A stretch of DNA of 64,000 nt from Vibrio kanaloae (GCF_024347535.1 NZ_AP025497.1:2356001-2420000), one strand, 5' to 3'; counted from the first letter of the stretch, positions 25,733 through 35,362 are shown. A program made the numbers and translations. Notes: a model not told the origin generated them from the letters alone.

Positions 25733-27157
25733 TTACGCGTTGGCGGTTTCTAGCTCGCCTTTCATCTGTGCTCGTTTATAGAAGAACAGTGTTAACGTGA
25801 CGGGTAGTACAATCGCCACCAGCATCGCAATTAAGTAAACAGACCAATATTGCGGTTGAATCGATAAGATACCCGGCAAGCCACCGACACCTATTCCATT
25901 CGCCATCACACCTGCACTACCACAGATTGCAGCCGCTGCGGCACTGCCGATCATTGCGCTCAGCATTGGGAATTTGTATTTAAGGTTGATGCCGTACATC
26001 GCAGGCTCTGTCACACCTAAGTAGGCAGAGATTGCAGCTGGAACCGAGATATCTCGTTCGCCTTCACGCTTGCTTAAGATGATGATGCCGACAACCGCTG
26101 AAGCTTGCGCAATATTTGATAAAGCAATCAAAGGCCAGATTGGCGTACCGCCTAAGTCTTGCATCAATTGTAGGTCGACTGCGTTGGTTGTGTGGTGAAT
26201 ACCTGTAATTACCAAAGGTGCGTATAGGAAGCCAAATACCACTGAACCAAAAATCGCAAAATCACCAGTCATTGCCGCTTTAGCCGCGAATGCCACACCA
26301 TCGCCTAACATGCGGCCAAATGGACCAATGAAAGCGTGTGCTAGAATCACAGACAAAATAATCGATACAAATGGCACGACAACAAGGTACAGATAAGAAG
26401 GAACAATACGCTTGAGGTTAGTCTCAATAAATGCCAAAGCCACACCCGCTAGCATCGCTGGGATCACCTGTGCCTGATAACCAACTTTCTCAATCACGAA
26501 CAAGCCAAAGTCCCACACCTCAGGTACCGATTTACCTATCATGTAAGCGTTCATCAATTGTGGGGAAACCAAGGTCACACCGAGCGTGATACCCAAAATA
26601 GGGGTTCCGCCGAGCTTCTTAACCGTCGCCCAACACACACCAACCGGTAGGAAGAAGAAAATCGCTTCGCCGATCAACCATAAGAAAGAGTGAACGGTTG
26701 CCCAGAACTGGCTGATCTCAACCAAGGTTTTGCCGTCGAACATGCGAATGTCGCCAATCACATTACGGAAACCAAGAATCAAACCACCCGTAATGATGGC
26801 AGGCAACAGTGGTACGAAAATTTCGGCTAAATGGGAGATACCACGCTCAAGGAAGTTCATGTTCTGACGAGCTGCAAGCTTAGACTCATCTTTTGATGAC
26901 GCCTCTTTACCCGTTTGTTCAATCAGAAGTGCGTACACTTCATCAACCTCTGTGCCAATCACGACTTGGAATTGACCTGCGTTCGTAAAGCAGCCTTTTA
27001 CCAACTTCAGCTTTTCTAGTTCTGCTTTGTTTGCTTGTTCCGTATCGTTCAATACAAAACGCAGTCGAGTCAAACAATGGCTGACACTCGCAATATTTTC
27101 TTTGCCACCGACTAACTCGATAAGACGCGCAACGTCTTGCTTCGCTATCTTACTCAT
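25733..27157 (-). CDS. treB: PTS trehalose transporter, EIIBC
   Basis: TreB is the inner-membrane EIIBC of the phosphotransferase system that imports trehalose as trehalose 6-phosphate. At 474 residues it matches E. coli TreB (473). The EIIB domain is N-terminal with the phosphorylated cysteine C28 (SHCLTRLRF); the EIIC domain (about 110-470) has eight to ten membrane segments and the conserved GITEPAMYG-like motif (LGVTEPAMYGINLKYK). The EIIA phosphate donor must come from another protein. I choose the ATG at 27157 (MSKIAKQDVARLIELVGG), seven residues inside an upstream in-frame start. TreR operators and a CRP-like site lie upstream. Confidence 0.96.
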   Translation of the reverse strand: MSKIAKQDVARLIELVGGKENIASVSHCLTRLRFVLNDTEQANKAELEKLKLVKGCFTNAGQFQVVIGTEVDEVYALLIEQTGKEASSKDESKLAARQNMNFLERGISHLAEIFVPLLPAIITGGLILGFRNVIGDIRMFDGKTLVEISQFWATVHSFLWLIGEAIFFFLPVGVCWATVKKLGGTPILGITLGVTLVSPQLMNAYMIGKSVPEVWDFGLFVIEKVGYQAQVIPAMLAGVALAFIETNLKRIVPSYLYLVVVPFVSIILSVILAHAFIGPFGRMLGDGVAFAAKAAMTGDFAIFGSVVFGFLYAPLVITGIHHTTNAVDLQLMQDLGGTPIWPLIALSNIAQASAVVGIIILSKREGERDISVPAAISAYLGVTEPAMYGINLKYKFPMLSAMIGSAAAAAICGSAGVMANGIGVGGLPGILSIQPQYWSVYLIAMLVAIVLPVTLTLFFYKRAQMKGELETANA

Positions 27158-27230
27158 ACTACCCCACCCTGGTTTCATTCAATTACTCATCTAAACCATT
27201 CAGCGATAACCACTCAGGATTTAGATTAAT

Positions 27231-27317
27231 GGGAACAGTCCCAACAACGATTATTATAATGCCCGTATGAATAATAAATTAAAATGGGAACAGTCCCATT
27301 AATTGAAAGAGATCACA
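27231..27317 (-). promoter_or_regulatory. treB promoter with two TreR operators and a CRP-like site
   Basis: GGGAACAGTCCC occurs at 27231-27242 and 27286-27297, in the frames ATGGGAACAGTCCCAA and ATGGGAACAGTCCCAT. On the minus strand a perfect -10 TATAAT (27253-27258) lies between them, so one operator covers the start region and the other the -40 to -51 region. A CRP-like site (ATTGA-N6-TCACA, 27302-27317) is centred near -63. The same operator motif occurs before the porin gene, and treR is next door. Confidence 0.75.
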
Positions 27318-27362
27318 CTCTAATTTTAATCCAAGCGGTTCAATTTTGCTTAATTGAGTGGA

Positions 27363-28307
27363 TTATAGAATCGGAGGTTGGGTGTGATGAGAGATCTCAG
27401 AGTTACCTAAAAGCTGGGAGATCAATAGATTAGCCGCTAATTTCCCTGCGGATTGATAGCCGGGGTCAATACTGAATACACGAGGAAACAAAAAAGAGAG
27501 CAAAGTGTTGCCACCAACGCCTGTCACGACCACATCTTCGCGTTGTCGCTCTTGTAGACGTTTGATCACGCCAAGGGCCAGGGTATCACTGGCACAAACA
27601 ATCGCTTGAGTTGCAGGAGTCAGTATCTCATCCACTAGCTGATAAGCACTTTCATGATGAAGTTGACCAGTACGATAATTCGCAATCACTCCGGTGTTTT
27701 CACACCAATCTAGATAAGCCTTAAGACGCAGTTCACCGGTTGATTTATCACTAGGATCAACACCAATAAAGCCGACATCTGAGATCCCTTGATCCGATAG
27801 GTGCGCGAGAGCACGATCAATAACCTGTTGGTTATCATAGTTAATCGACGTCACGTTCTCGGTATCCAGAGCAATAACCACAGCTTTGTGTTCCCATGTT
27901 TCGATCGCTGGGATATCACAGTCAGTAAAGCCAAACACAATGATGCCATCCACATTACGTCGCTTCAGAACTTGCAGGTGCTCATTGGCTTTTTCTCTGT
28001 CGAGCTGACTTTCCATAATCACCACATCGTAATCTGCTCGATACAACTCAGCCAACATGGTACTAACGGCTTTGTTTTCAGAGGGAGAATCTAAACGAGA
28101 GATGATCACGCCGATGACTTTTTGACTGCCACCACGCATTGATTGCGCAGACTTTGAAGGTGTGTACCCAGATTCTTGAATTACTCTTTCCACCCTTTCA
28201 CGGGTCTCAGGTTTCACTTTAGGGTCGTTGGTCAGAACGCGAGATACGGTTGACTTACCAACACCGGACAGCTTAGCAATATCGAGAATAGTGAGTTTTT
28301 TGCTCAT
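27363..28307 (-). CDS. treR: LacI-family trehalose operon repressor TreR
   Basis: TreR is a LacI-family repressor that in E. coli responds to trehalose 6-phosphate. The 314 residues match (315 in E. coli). The N-terminal helix-turn-helix (about 7-26, ILDIAKLSGVGKSTVSRVL) and hinge helix (YTPSKSAQSMRGG) are followed by the periplasmic-binding-protein-like ligand domain. It lies upstream of treB on the same strand, with the operators between them, so it is probably transcribed from its own promoter with possible read-through into treBC. The C-terminus is compact and intact. Confidence 0.92.
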   Translation of the reverse strand: MSKKLTILDIAKLSGVGKSTVSRVLTNDPKVKPETRERVERVIQESGYTPSKSAQSMRGGSQKVIGVIISRLDSPSENKAVSTMLAELYRADYDVVIMESQLDREKANEHLQVLKRRNVDGIIVFGFTDCDIPAIETWEHKAVVIALDTENVTSINYDNQQVIDRALAHLSDQGISDVGFIGVDPSDKSTGELRLKAYLDWCENTGVIANYRTGQLHHESAYQLVDEILTPATQAIVCASDTLALGVIKRLQERQREDVVVTGVGGNTLLSFLFPRVFSIDPGYQSAGKLAANLLISQLLGNSEISHHTQPPIL

Positions 28308-28339
28308 AAAAAGTCTAACGTTAAAAGAGAAAAGAGAAA

Positions 28340-28370
28340 AGAGAAAAAGTGAGGGTAGATTCCCTCACTT
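28340..28370 (-). terminator. Terminator after the MliC-like gene
   Basis: AAGTGAGGG (28347-28355) pairs with CCCTCACTT (28362-28370); a long T/C-rich run (three GAAAA repeats on the plus strand, 28325-28346) follows on the minus strand. Confidence 0.85.
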
Positions 28371-28405
28371 AACTGTATGTAAATCCTAGTCGTTCTTACG
28401 ATGAC

Positions 28406-28741
28406 TTACTTTTGACAATTTCGATACACAACACGACCAAGTTCTAGACGTGCATTGTCACCTTTAGTACGCAAAGTGATGTTGTTAACTACCTCTGCAG
28501 TGCCATCATCTAGAATATATTTGGTTCCTGAACCTGCCGGTACCTGAGTCAGACGATATTCATCGTCAAGCAAACGTAAGACCGCTTTTTCATTATCAAG
28601 GTAAGCTACTTCAAACGAAACATCAGACTCACATTGATAAGTCATGAACTGATTATTCGATGCTTCACTATCAGGGGCTGCTGACTTAGAGCACCCGATT
28701 AATGCTACCGTACATAGAGATGCTACTAACATAGCTTTCAT
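28406..28741 (-). CDS. MliC-like lipoprotein, c-type lysozyme inhibitor
   Basis: This 111-residue lipoprotein has a signal peptide ending LIGC (C17 lipidated). The mature domain fits MliC, the membrane-bound inhibitor of c-type lysozyme: MTYQCESD at the start, VPAGSGTKY (the conserved SGSGxKY-type loop that enters the lysozyme active site), and a C-terminal cysteine (YRNCQK) that could pair with the first. It lies between treR and gmhB and seems independent of both. A housekeeping or host-defence role is inferred. Confidence 0.8.
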   Translation of the reverse strand: MKAMLVASLCTVALIGCSKSAAPDSEASNNQFMTYQCESDVSFEVAYLDNEKAVLRLLDDEYRLTQVPAGSGTKYILDDGTAEVVNNITLRTKGDNARLELGRVVYRNCQK

Positions 28742-28858
28742 ACTTCGTTCCTCATCTTTATATAGACACGATACTTATCTTCTTAAACAGTATAAACCCT
28801 AGTAACAATTAGGTGCTTTTTAAGGATAGGTACATGACCTTAGTGCTCAATGAAACGC

Positions 28859-29410
28859 TTAACCTTTTAAGAAAGCGGGTACGTCTTTAATGCTATCAAG
28901 TACTACGCTAGCTAGCGCTTCACCCTTTTCAGTGATTGGCTTGCCGGTTCTCACCAATACTTTAGTGCCAACTCCTGCTGCCTCTGCAGCCATCATGTCT
29001 TCAGCTTTATCGCCGATCATGACTGAATTAGCCATATCAATTTTCAGAAAGTCACGAGCAGAAATGAACATGCCTGGCTTTGGTTTACGACATTCACAAT
29101 CTTGCTTGTAGTCACCGATACCGTGTTCAGCGTGGTGAGGACAGTAATAGATGCCATCAAGCTCGACACCATTATCAACAAAGTTCCAATCCATCCACTG
29201 CGTCAGAGAAAGAAAACGGTCTTCGCTAAACATGCCACGAGCAATACCTGACTGGTTAGTCACTAGCACCAATAAATAACCCATATCTTTAAACGCTTTC
29301 GCCGCTTCAAACACACCGTCGATGTATTCAAAGTCATGCTCATCATGTACGTAGCCGTGATCAACGTTAATCACACCATCACGATCTAAAAAAACAGCAG
29401 GTTTAGACAA
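28859..29410 (-). CDS. gmhB: D-glycero-D-manno-heptose 1,7-bisphosphate phosphatase
   Basis: GmhB is a cytosolic HAD phosphatase that removes the 7-phosphate in ADP-heptose synthesis for LPS inner core. The 183 residues match the family. The HAD motif DRDG (D9, D11), the CxH...CxC zinc-binding stretch ([10 protein letters not shown] and [11 protein letters not shown]), and [16 protein letters not shown] are all present. It is divergent from metNIQ, the same neighbour as in E. coli. A small gap separates it from the MliC-like gene downstream. Confidence 0.95.
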   Translation of the reverse strand: MSKPAVFLDRDGVINVDHGYVHDEHDFEYIDGVFEAAKAFKDMGYLLVLVTNQSGIARGMFSEDRFLSLTQWMDWNFVDNGVELDGIYYCPHHAEHGIGDYKQDCECRKPKPGMFISARDFLKIDMANSVMIGDKAEDMMAAEAAGVGTKVLVRTGKPITEKGEALASVVLDSIKDVPAFLKG

Positions 29411-29529
29411 AATTCAGTTCTCTATCAACGCTCTATTAATCATTAATTATTACACGCTTTATTTGCTTCATCACTATCTATTTATTTCTGCACTTGTTAA
29501 AAAACGGTTTCCACCTTAAATAACACCAC

Positions 29530-29568
29530 TTACGTTTAGCCGTCTAGACGTAAAAATATCTATTGACT
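29530..29568 (+). promoter_or_regulatory. MetJ operator array upstream of metN
   Basis: Four contiguous 8-mers, TTACGTTT, AGCCGTCT, AGACGTAA and AAATATCT (29530-29561), resemble the MetJ consensus AGACGTCT; the middle two match at 7 and 6 positions. A -35-like TTGACT (29563-29568) directly adjoins them. MetJ with S-adenosylmethionine represses metNIQ in E. coli. Confidence 0.75.
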
Positions 29569-29651
29569 TAGATCATAGAACACCATAGCATCGTCTGTAA
29601 ATCGAGCGAGCTATCGACATATTATTCTGTTCTATCTGCACGGGTTTCTCT

Positions 29652-30686
29652 ATGATTAAAGTGAATCAAGTCAATAAGGTTTTTTATCAAGGCACTAAAG
29701 AAATCAATGCCTTAATTGATATCAACCTCCACATACCTCAAGGTCAAATCTTCGGAGTCATCGGCTCTTCAGGTGCAGGTAAAAGCACCCTGATCCGTTG
29801 TGTAAACATGTTAGAAGCCCCGACTTCAGGTGAAGTGATTGTTGACGGTATCGACCTAACAAAACTCAGCAAGTCTGAACTAAGCGAAGCGCGCCGTAAC
29901 ATAGGTATGATCTTCCAGCACTTCAATCTGTTGTCTTCTCGTACTGTATTTAACAATGTAGCACTGCCTTTAGAGCTTGCCGGTAGAGATAAAGCGGCTA
30001 TTGAAGCGAAAGTGAGTGAGTTACTCGATCTTGTTGGCCTTGCAGACAAACGCGATACTTATCCAGCGAATTTGAGTGGTGGTCAAAAGCAACGTGTCGC
30101 GATTGCTCGTGCATTAGCATCAGACCCAAAAGTACTGCTTTGTGATGAAGCAACCAGTGCTCTGGATCCAGCAACCACTCAATCGATTCTTGAGCTGCTA
30201 CGAAAAATCAACCGTAAGCTAAGCATCACGATTCTATTGATTACTCACGAAATGGATGTGGTTAAAAACATCTGTCACGAAGTCGCCATCATTGGTGGCG
30301 GCGAGCTTGTCGAAAAAGGGACTGTGGGTGACATATTCGCACACCCTAAAACAGAACTGGCGCATCAATTTATTCGTTCAACGCTGGATCTGACGATTCC
30401 TGAAGATTACCAAGCGCGTTTGCAAGAGACTCGTGTAAACAGCAGCTATCCACTGGTACGCCTTGAGTTTACGGGCGCAACGGTTGATGCTCCGCTGATG
30501 ACGCAGATTGCACGAAAATTTAATATCGATGTCAGTATATTAAGCTCTGATCTTGATTACGCTGGCGGTGTAAAATTCGGCATGATGGTTGCCGAGCTAT
30601 TCGGTAATGAAGCCGATGATAATGCTGCTATCCAATTCCTACGCGACAACAATGTAAAAGTAGAGGTGCTTGGTTATGTCCTTTAG
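29652..30686 (+). CDS. metN: Methionine ABC transporter ATP-binding protein
   Basis: MetN powers uptake of L- and D-methionine by the MetNIQ ABC transporter at the inner membrane. The 344 residues include Walker A (GSSGAGKST), Q-loop, signature [10 protein letters not shown], Walker B ([12 protein letters not shown]) and the C-terminal regulatory ferredoxin-like domain (from about 265, [19 protein letters not shown]) that binds methionine to inhibit transport. The gene overlaps metI by 11 bases. MetJ boxes lie upstream. The order metN-metI-metQ and the divergent gmhB match E. coli. Confidence 0.97.
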   Translation: MIKVNQVNKVFYQGTKEINALIDINLHIPQGQIFGVIGSSGAGKSTLIRCVNMLEAPTSGEVIVDGIDLTKLSKSELSEARRNIGMIFQHFNLLSSRTVFNNVALPLELAGRDKAAIEAKVSELLDLVGLADKRDTYPANLSGGQKQRVAIARALASDPKVLLCDEATSALDPATTQSILELLRKINRKLSITILLITHEMDVVKNICHEVAIIGGGELVEKGTVGDIFAHPKTELAHQFIRSTLDLTIPEDYQARLQETRVNSSYPLVRLEFTGATVDAPLMTQIARKFNIDVSILSSDLDYAGGVKFGMMVAELFGNEADDNAAIQFLRDNNVKVEVLGYVL

Positions 30687-31359
30687 TTTCAACGAGATTG
30701 CTGACTGGATCAGCTTGAACGGTAACCTTCTACTAGGCGCAACAGGCGAAACGCTGTACATGGTTGCTGTTGCTGGCATTGTTGGTTTTGCTGTCGGTAT
30801 CCCATTAGGCGTGATTCTACACACAACCAAGAAAGGTGGTTTACTTGAGAACACCAAGCTAAACAAGACTCTAGGTGCAGTTGTCAACGTAGGTCGTTCA
30901 GTGCCTTTCTTAGTGCTGATGGTGGCGATTATCCCACTGACTAAGATGTTGATCGGTACCTTTATCGGGACAACAGCAGCAATTGTTCCATTAACAATTG
31001 GGGCTATCCCATTCGTAGCTCGACTTATCGAGAGTGCACTACTTGAAGTGCCAACAGGTCTAGTGGAAGCTGCTCAGTCAATGGGCGCAACACCAACACA
31101 AATAATCAATAAGGTTCTGCTTCCTGAAGCACTACCGACGATCATCAACTCAGTCACAATCACACTAGTAACGCTTGTGAGTTACTCAGCAATGGCAGGT
31201 ACTGTGGGCGGCGGTGGCCTGGGTGATGTTGCCATTCGTTACGGATTCCACCGCTACGATGTCACCATCATGGCTGTGACGGTAGTGATGTTGATTGTGC
31301 TGGTACAAATTATTCAATCAATCGGTGATTCATTAGTTCGCCGCGTTGACCACAGATAA
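30676..31359 (+). CDS. metI: Methionine ABC transporter permease
   Basis: MetI is the inner-membrane channel of the methionine transporter. The 227 residues have five predicted membrane segments and the EAA coupling motif ([24 protein letters not shown]). The ATG at 30676 ([11 protein letters not shown]) is chosen over a TTG six bases upstream. It overlaps the end of metN by 11 bases and shares the metN ribosome region (AGAGGTGC), indicating coupling. Confidence 0.96.
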   Translation: MSFSFNEIADWISLNGNLLLGATGETLYMVAVAGIVGFAVGIPLGVILHTTKKGGLLENTKLNKTLGAVVNVGRSVPFLVLMVAIIPLTKMLIGTFIGTTAAIVPLTIGAIPFVARLIESALLEVPTGLVEAAQSMGATPTQIINKVLLPEALPTIINSVTITLVTLVSYSAMAGTVGGGGLGDVAIRYGFHRYDVTIMAVTVVMLIVLVQIIQSIGDSLVRRVDHR

Positions 31360-31441
31360 AGACTCAGCGTTTAAACGCAAACAATCTAAGACCAAGCGTC
31401 GTTTGAACCAAATTAAATAGATTTATTAAAAGGAGATTATT

Positions 31442-32251
31442 ATGAAATTTAACCTTAAAGGTTTACTTACTATCGCAGCAGCAGCTTCAGCGCTAGTACT
31501 AGCAGGTTGTGGCGATAAAGAAGTCGACACTTCAAAAATCAAAGTCGGCGTAATTGCAGGGGCTGAAGCACAAGTTGCTGAAGTTGCTGCGAAAGTAGCG
31601 AAAGAGCAATACGGCTTGGATGTTGAGTTAGTGACCTTTACTGATTATGTAACACCAAACGCAGCGCTAGATGACGGCTCTATCGACATCAATGCATTTC
31701 AACACGCACCATACCTAGAACAACAAGTTGCCGATCGTGGTTACAAACTGACTATCGCTGGTAACACCTTTGTTTATCCAATTGCTGGCTACTCAAAAGA
31801 AGTGAAATCAGTAGACGACATTCAAGATGGTGCTCGTATCGCAGTACCAAACGATCCAACAAACCTAGGTCGCTCTCTCCTGCTTCTTGAGCAACAAGGT
31901 CTGCTTGAGCTTAGCGAAGATGCCGGTCTTCTCGCGACAGTTCGTGACATAGTTAGCAACCCTAAAAACCTAACGATTGTTGAACTAGACGCTGCGCAGC
32001 TACCGCGCTCTCTGGATGATGTAACTCTATCTATCATCAATACAACTTACGCAAGCTCAATCAACCTAACTCCACAAAAAGATGGTGTATTTGTTGAAGA
32101 CAAAGATTCACCATACGTAAACCTAATTGTTTCTCGTGAAGAGAACCTAAATGCGGAAAATGTACAAAACTTCGTAAAGGCTTACCAAACTGAAGAAGTG
32201 TACAACGCTGCTTATGATATTTTCCAAGGTGGTTTAGTTAAAGGTTGGTAA
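31442..32251 (+). CDS. metQ: Methionine-binding lipoprotein MetQ
   Basis: MetQ is the periplasmic substrate-binding protein of MetNIQ. The 269 residues have a lipoprotein signal peptide ending LAGC (C23) and the NLPA family fold, with NAAL-DDGSIDINAFQH, YPIAGYS and PNDPTNLGRSL typical of methionine binding. AAAGGAGATT precedes the ATG at the right distance. It lies 82 bases after metI, in the same operon, and a strong terminator follows. Confidence 0.97.
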   Translation: MKFNLKGLLTIAAAASALVLAGCGDKEVDTSKIKVGVIAGAEAQVAEVAAKVAKEQYGLDVELVTFTDYVTPNAALDDGSIDINAFQHAPYLEQQVADRGYKLTIAGNTFVYPIAGYSKEVKSVDDIQDGARIAVPNDPTNLGRSLLLLEQQGLLELSEDAGLLATVRDIVSNPKNLTIVELDAAQLPRSLDDVTLSIINTTYASSINLTPQKDGVFVEDKDSPYVNLIVSREENLNAENVQNFVKAYQTEEVYNAAYDIFQGGLVKGW

Positions 32252-32288
32252 TTACCGACACTTAGCACCGCACTATAACAAAGACCCA

Positions 32289-32320
32289 AAAGGGCTGACT
32301 TAGCGTCAGCCCTTTTTATT
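32289..32320. terminator. Terminator between metQ and the porin gene
   Basis: AAAGGGCTGAC (32289-32299) pairs with GTCAGCCCTTT (32305-32315), with T tails on both strands, serving the converging genes. Confidence 0.88.
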
Positions 32321-32347
32321 AATGACAACTCACGAGAAAGACTCGGC

Positions 32348-33553
32348 TTACCACCAAGCTTCCACTTGCATACCGACACTCATTTCACTGTTTTTACCTT
32401 CACCGAAAGCATTGTCATTTTCAGCATCATTTAGGTAAGTCGCAAAGATACGGAATTCAGGACGCGACCAGAAACCCACTTGCGGTACCCAAGCCTGAGC
32501 CACTGTAAACTTGCCACCCGCGCCATCTTGGTTATCAATCGTTTCAACAAAACCGCCAATTTCAAGAATGGTACGCATACGCTTGTCCCACTTATAAAGC
32601 GGACGGATTACTGCACTGAACGACTCATCATCACTGTTATTTGCACCAACGCCCGTTGACGCCGCATAACGAACCGTGTGCCCAAACTCGATGTTCTCAC
32701 CGATAGCAAGCACACCCCAGTTAATCAATCGGAAGCCATCAGCATCGTTGTTGTTTGCATCACGAACGATACCCTTACCTGTACCAAAGGTTGTCATCTG
32801 TTCGGCATAACCAGAGTTAGCAACTTGAAGAATGGTTTTGTTGAAGCCACCATTAAGGTTTTGATTTAGGCTGGCTGTCAGCATCACGCTATCATCCGCG
32901 TCCACCGTTTGACCCTGCTTTTCATTGGCGAAGTTCATATCAATACCGACCTCAAGATCCGCATTGTTCCACAATGGAATACCCGCATAGCGTATATCAG
33001 CAATCATAGCTGTAGTCTCTTTGCCATCAAATACATCGCCTGTCACTGTATCTTGAATCAGAGCCACCGATAATTTACCTGGTCCCATATTGATGTGTTC
33101 AACACCCGCACCAATACCGCTTACATCCCAATAATAGTTATCAACGATGTGTACATCATGGCGTTGGTAGTAGCGCTCACCCGCCCAAATACCAATGTCT
33201 TTATCTTCAAAAAGCCCTACCGCTTGAACATTCAGTTGAACTACATCCACGCTTTTATCCGCCGCGTTCTCATCTTGGCCTTGCCAGTACGACAACATGG
33301 AATCAACTAAAAATGAAACGTCGTCCTCGGCATACACCTCTTTTCTAAAACCAAACTCACCATACAGGTCATTTTCGTTGCCGAGTCGTCCAACTTTACT
33401 CACTTCCCATTTACTATTTGAACCACCTTCATTACTCAGGCCAACGCCGCCGCGCATGTAGCCATTAAACTCCAATGGCGTGGTTTCATCAGCGTATAAA
33501 TTAGGTGTAAGTAAAGCAGTAGAGAGTGCAGCAGCAATAGGTAACAGTTTCAT
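32348..33553 (-). CDS. LamB-like (maltoporin family) outer-membrane porin
   Basis: This 401-residue protein has a signal peptide (MKLLPIAAALSTALLTPNLYA) and a beta-barrel body ending in W, as outer-membrane porins do. Features typical of LamB include FNGYMRGGVGLS at the mature N-terminus, WAGERYYQRHDVHIVDNYYWDVSG in the centre and the C-terminal QVEAWW. LamB porins admit maltose and related oligosaccharides. The adjacent double operator matches the treB sites, so I infer a role in trehalose uptake across the outer membrane. It is convergent with metQ and about 5 kb from treR, so it is likely a separate TreR regulon member. Confidence 0.88.
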   Translation of the reverse strand: MKLLPIAAALSTALLTPNLYADETTPLEFNGYMRGGVGLSNEGGSNSKWEVSKVGRLGNENDLYGEFGFRKEVYAEDDVSFLVDSMLSYWQGQDENAADKSVDVVQLNVQAVGLFEDKDIGIWAGERYYQRHDVHIVDNYYWDVSGIGAGVEHINMGPGKLSVALIQDTVTGDVFDGKETTAMIADIRYAGIPLWNNADLEVGIDMNFANEKQGQTVDADDSVMLTASLNQNLNGGFNKTILQVANSGYAEQMTTFGTGKGIVRDANNNDADGFRLINWGVLAIGENIEFGHTVRYAASTGVGANNSDDESFSAVIRPLYKWDKRMRTILEIGGFVETIDNQDGAGGKFTVAQAWVPQVGFWSRPEFRIFATYLNDAENDNAFGEGKNSEMSVGMQVEAWW

Positions 33554-33594
33554 CGTCCATTCCTTTCAGATCTAGAATTACGTTATTTTTATAA

Positions 33595-33629
33595 ATGGGA
33601 ACATTCCCATGGGATCGATCCCATTTATA
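33595..33629 (-). promoter_or_regulatory. Double TreR-like operator over the porin promoter
   Basis: ATGGGAACATTCCCAT (33595-33610) and ATGGGATCGATCCCAT (33609-33624, a perfect palindrome) share two bases. They match the treB operators in all outer positions. On the minus strand a -10 TATAAA (33624-33629) with TTTCAA 16 bases upstream places the start at about 33617, inside the operators. Confidence 0.78.
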
Positions 33630-33668
33630 TTGAGCAGAATATAAATTGAAAGAGAACTGGTTGATTAT

Positions 33669-33684
33669 TGTGATCAGGTTAACT
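33669..33684. promoter_or_regulatory. CRP-like site upstream of the porin
   Basis: TGTGA-N6-TAACT is a half-conserved CRP site centred about 60 bases before the predicted porin start, similar to the distance of the treB site. Confidence 0.45.
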
Positions 33685-33890
33685 ATTGAGGTAACGAAAA
33701 GTTGATGAGCGTTGGATTATTCCGGTGAATATTTGAGTGATACAGAGAGAGACATACAGCACGGAATGAGCACATTTAGAGACAAAAATAGGTTCGATAA
33801 TTATTGGCAAGCTAAATACTGATTAACGACCAATATAGAGAGTTAAAAAGAGCAACAAACGAGAAGCTAACAGGGAGAAAAATTGAGGGG
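33685..33890. other. Intergenic region with nothing recognised
   Basis: About 200 bases between the porin control region and a long inverted repeat. No gene is supported; it is A-rich with weak repeats. Confidence 0.5.
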
Positions 33891-33938
33891 CGATTCAAGG
33901 TATCGAAGTATTGACTAACACTTCGATACCTTGAATCG
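33891..33938. repeat. 19-bp perfect inverted repeat after the DUF2310 gene
   Basis: CGATTCAAGGTATCGAAGT (33891-33909) is exactly complementary to 33920-33938, with a 10-base loop. It lies 18 bases past the DUF2310 gene stop. On the minus strand a T run begins about 10 bases after the stem, so it may act as a terminator. Confidence 0.7.
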
Positions 33939-33956
33939 CAAATTAAGCTTTATAGA

Positions 33957-34733
33957 TTACTTAAGATGATCCCAAGAGATGTTTGATACCAGACGGCAAT
34001 CATCACACTTGAAATAGAAAACATCGTGGATCGGCGCATCTAGCAGCCATTCACCACCACATTGCGGACACTTACGCTCTTTTTCAGCTTTTAAGCTGAT
34101 GCCACCCACACGGTATAAGTAGTAGTAAGTTGGGATCTTAGTCAGATATTCGATGCGCCCTCTTAAGCCCCAACCACGTTTAAATAATACGCTTTTGGTA
34201 TCACTGATCTCGGTCAGCGTTGCATGTTCAGCACGGCAACCCCCGCCCATTTGAACTTCATCACAGGCTTGCCATTCTGTCTGCCATTTCAATACCGCTT
34301 TATGGTCGCCATTGAATGTAGGTGGATTGCGATACAAAGGGATTGGTAGCAAGCTATCGCCACTACGCAACGGTGAACAGGTATGAACGAACGTCGTGTA
34401 AAGCACCTGCCAGCTAGGCGCTTCGTCTTCAGCCACTTCTTCAGAGTTAAGGTCTCGACCAAGCAAGCGCATTTTAGGCGTAAGCAAGCTCGCGTTAGAC
34501 AAGCGCTCAAAACAGACTTTTACGAAGTCTGAATGGTTACGTGGGTGTAAACTATCTTGTTCTGGGCAGACAACACGAACATAAAATTCGCCATCACCCA
34601 TCACGATAGGAAACTCACGACCCAACACTTGACCGTTGTAACGAAGTGCATCCATTAAGCCATTAACAGCCTTGTCGACAGCGCTTACCGTTGTGTTATC
34701 AAAACACTCAAATTGAAGTTCTAGTACGTACAT
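33957..34733 (-). CDS. Zn-ribbon protein, DUF2310 family
   Basis: This 258-residue protein matches the DUF2310 family, named for a C-terminal zinc ribbon (CPQCGGEW and CDDC, about residues 216-240) after a longer unknown domain. It is soluble with no signal peptide. The function is not known; the four cysteines suggest zinc binding. Its start at 34733 is 4 bases from the syd stop, so they form a two-gene operon in which syd is first. Confidence 0.85.
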   Translation of the reverse strand: MYVLELQFECFDNTTVSAVDKAVNGLMDALRYNGQVLGREFPIVMGDGEFYVRVVCPEQDSLHPRNHSDFVKVCFERLSNASLLTPKMRLLGRDLNSEEVAEDEAPSWQVLYTTFVHTCSPLRSGDSLLPIPLYRNPPTFNGDHKAVLKWQTEWQACDEVQMGGGCRAEHATLTEISDTKSVLFKRGWGLRGRIEYLTKIPTYYYLYRVGGISLKAEKERKCPQCGGEWLLDAPIHDVFYFKCDDCRLVSNISWDHLK

Positions 34734-34737
34734 CTAT

Positions 34738-35283
34738 TTATACCGCTGGTTGTAACTTTGCTAAAAACGCTGCCAATGTCTCGGCTAATACATCACGATT
34801 TTTGGTGCCTAAGCGCTCTAGAATCACGTTGCCCGTTAGGTTGCAGATAGAGATAACATCCAGTTCAGCGTCGGTTGCTGCGATGAAAACCGTAGGCTTT
34901 AGCTTTAAGCGACGTTGAGTCACTAGGTGACCTAAGATGTTTTCTTGTAGGCATTCGAAGTCTTCATCACTCCAAATCTGTAATAAAGTCAGCTCATTAC
35001 CGTCAAAGGTCGCATTCATATCCGCACTGTATTGCGAACCGTAGAAAGTTTTGATGTCTTCATGTAACGTCAATTCAATGCCGGTTTCAACGTTGGTGAA
35101 ATCAGCGAACTGATCACGTGGATAGTGCTTCCACAACACGGCGTCGCCGCTCTTTTCTTCTACACATGGCGATACCACGTCCACCAGTTCCTCATTGCGA
35201 GGTAAACTTTGGTGTTGCTGTTGCCACGCGTCAACGTATCGCTGACTAAAAGAAAGTAGTGCGTCTTGAGCACGTTGAGTCAT
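34738..35283 (-). CDS. syd: SecY-interacting protein Syd
   Basis: Syd is a cytosolic protein that binds SecY and helps monitor SecY assembly. At 181 residues it matches E. coli Syd (181). The conserved stretches [23 protein letters not shown] and [20 protein letters not shown] are present. In E. coli syd is divergent from queF, as here, and near yqcC-csrB. The downstream gene is the DUF2310 protein. Confidence 0.95.
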   Translation of the reverse strand: MTQRAQDALLSFSQRYVDAWQQQHQSLPRNEELVDVVSPCVEEKSGDAVLWKHYPRDQFADFTNVETGIELTLHEDIKTFYGSQYSADMNATFDGNELTLLQIWSDEDFECLQENILGHLVTQRRLKLKPTVFIAATDAELDVISICNLTGNVILERLGTKNRDVLAETLAAFLAKLQPAV

Positions 35284-35362
35284 GAAAATCTCCTAAACAC
35301 AAAATAATAAATAGAATCCGAACCCTTTCCGTTCCGATTAAGCGATGACTTAATGACAGGGT

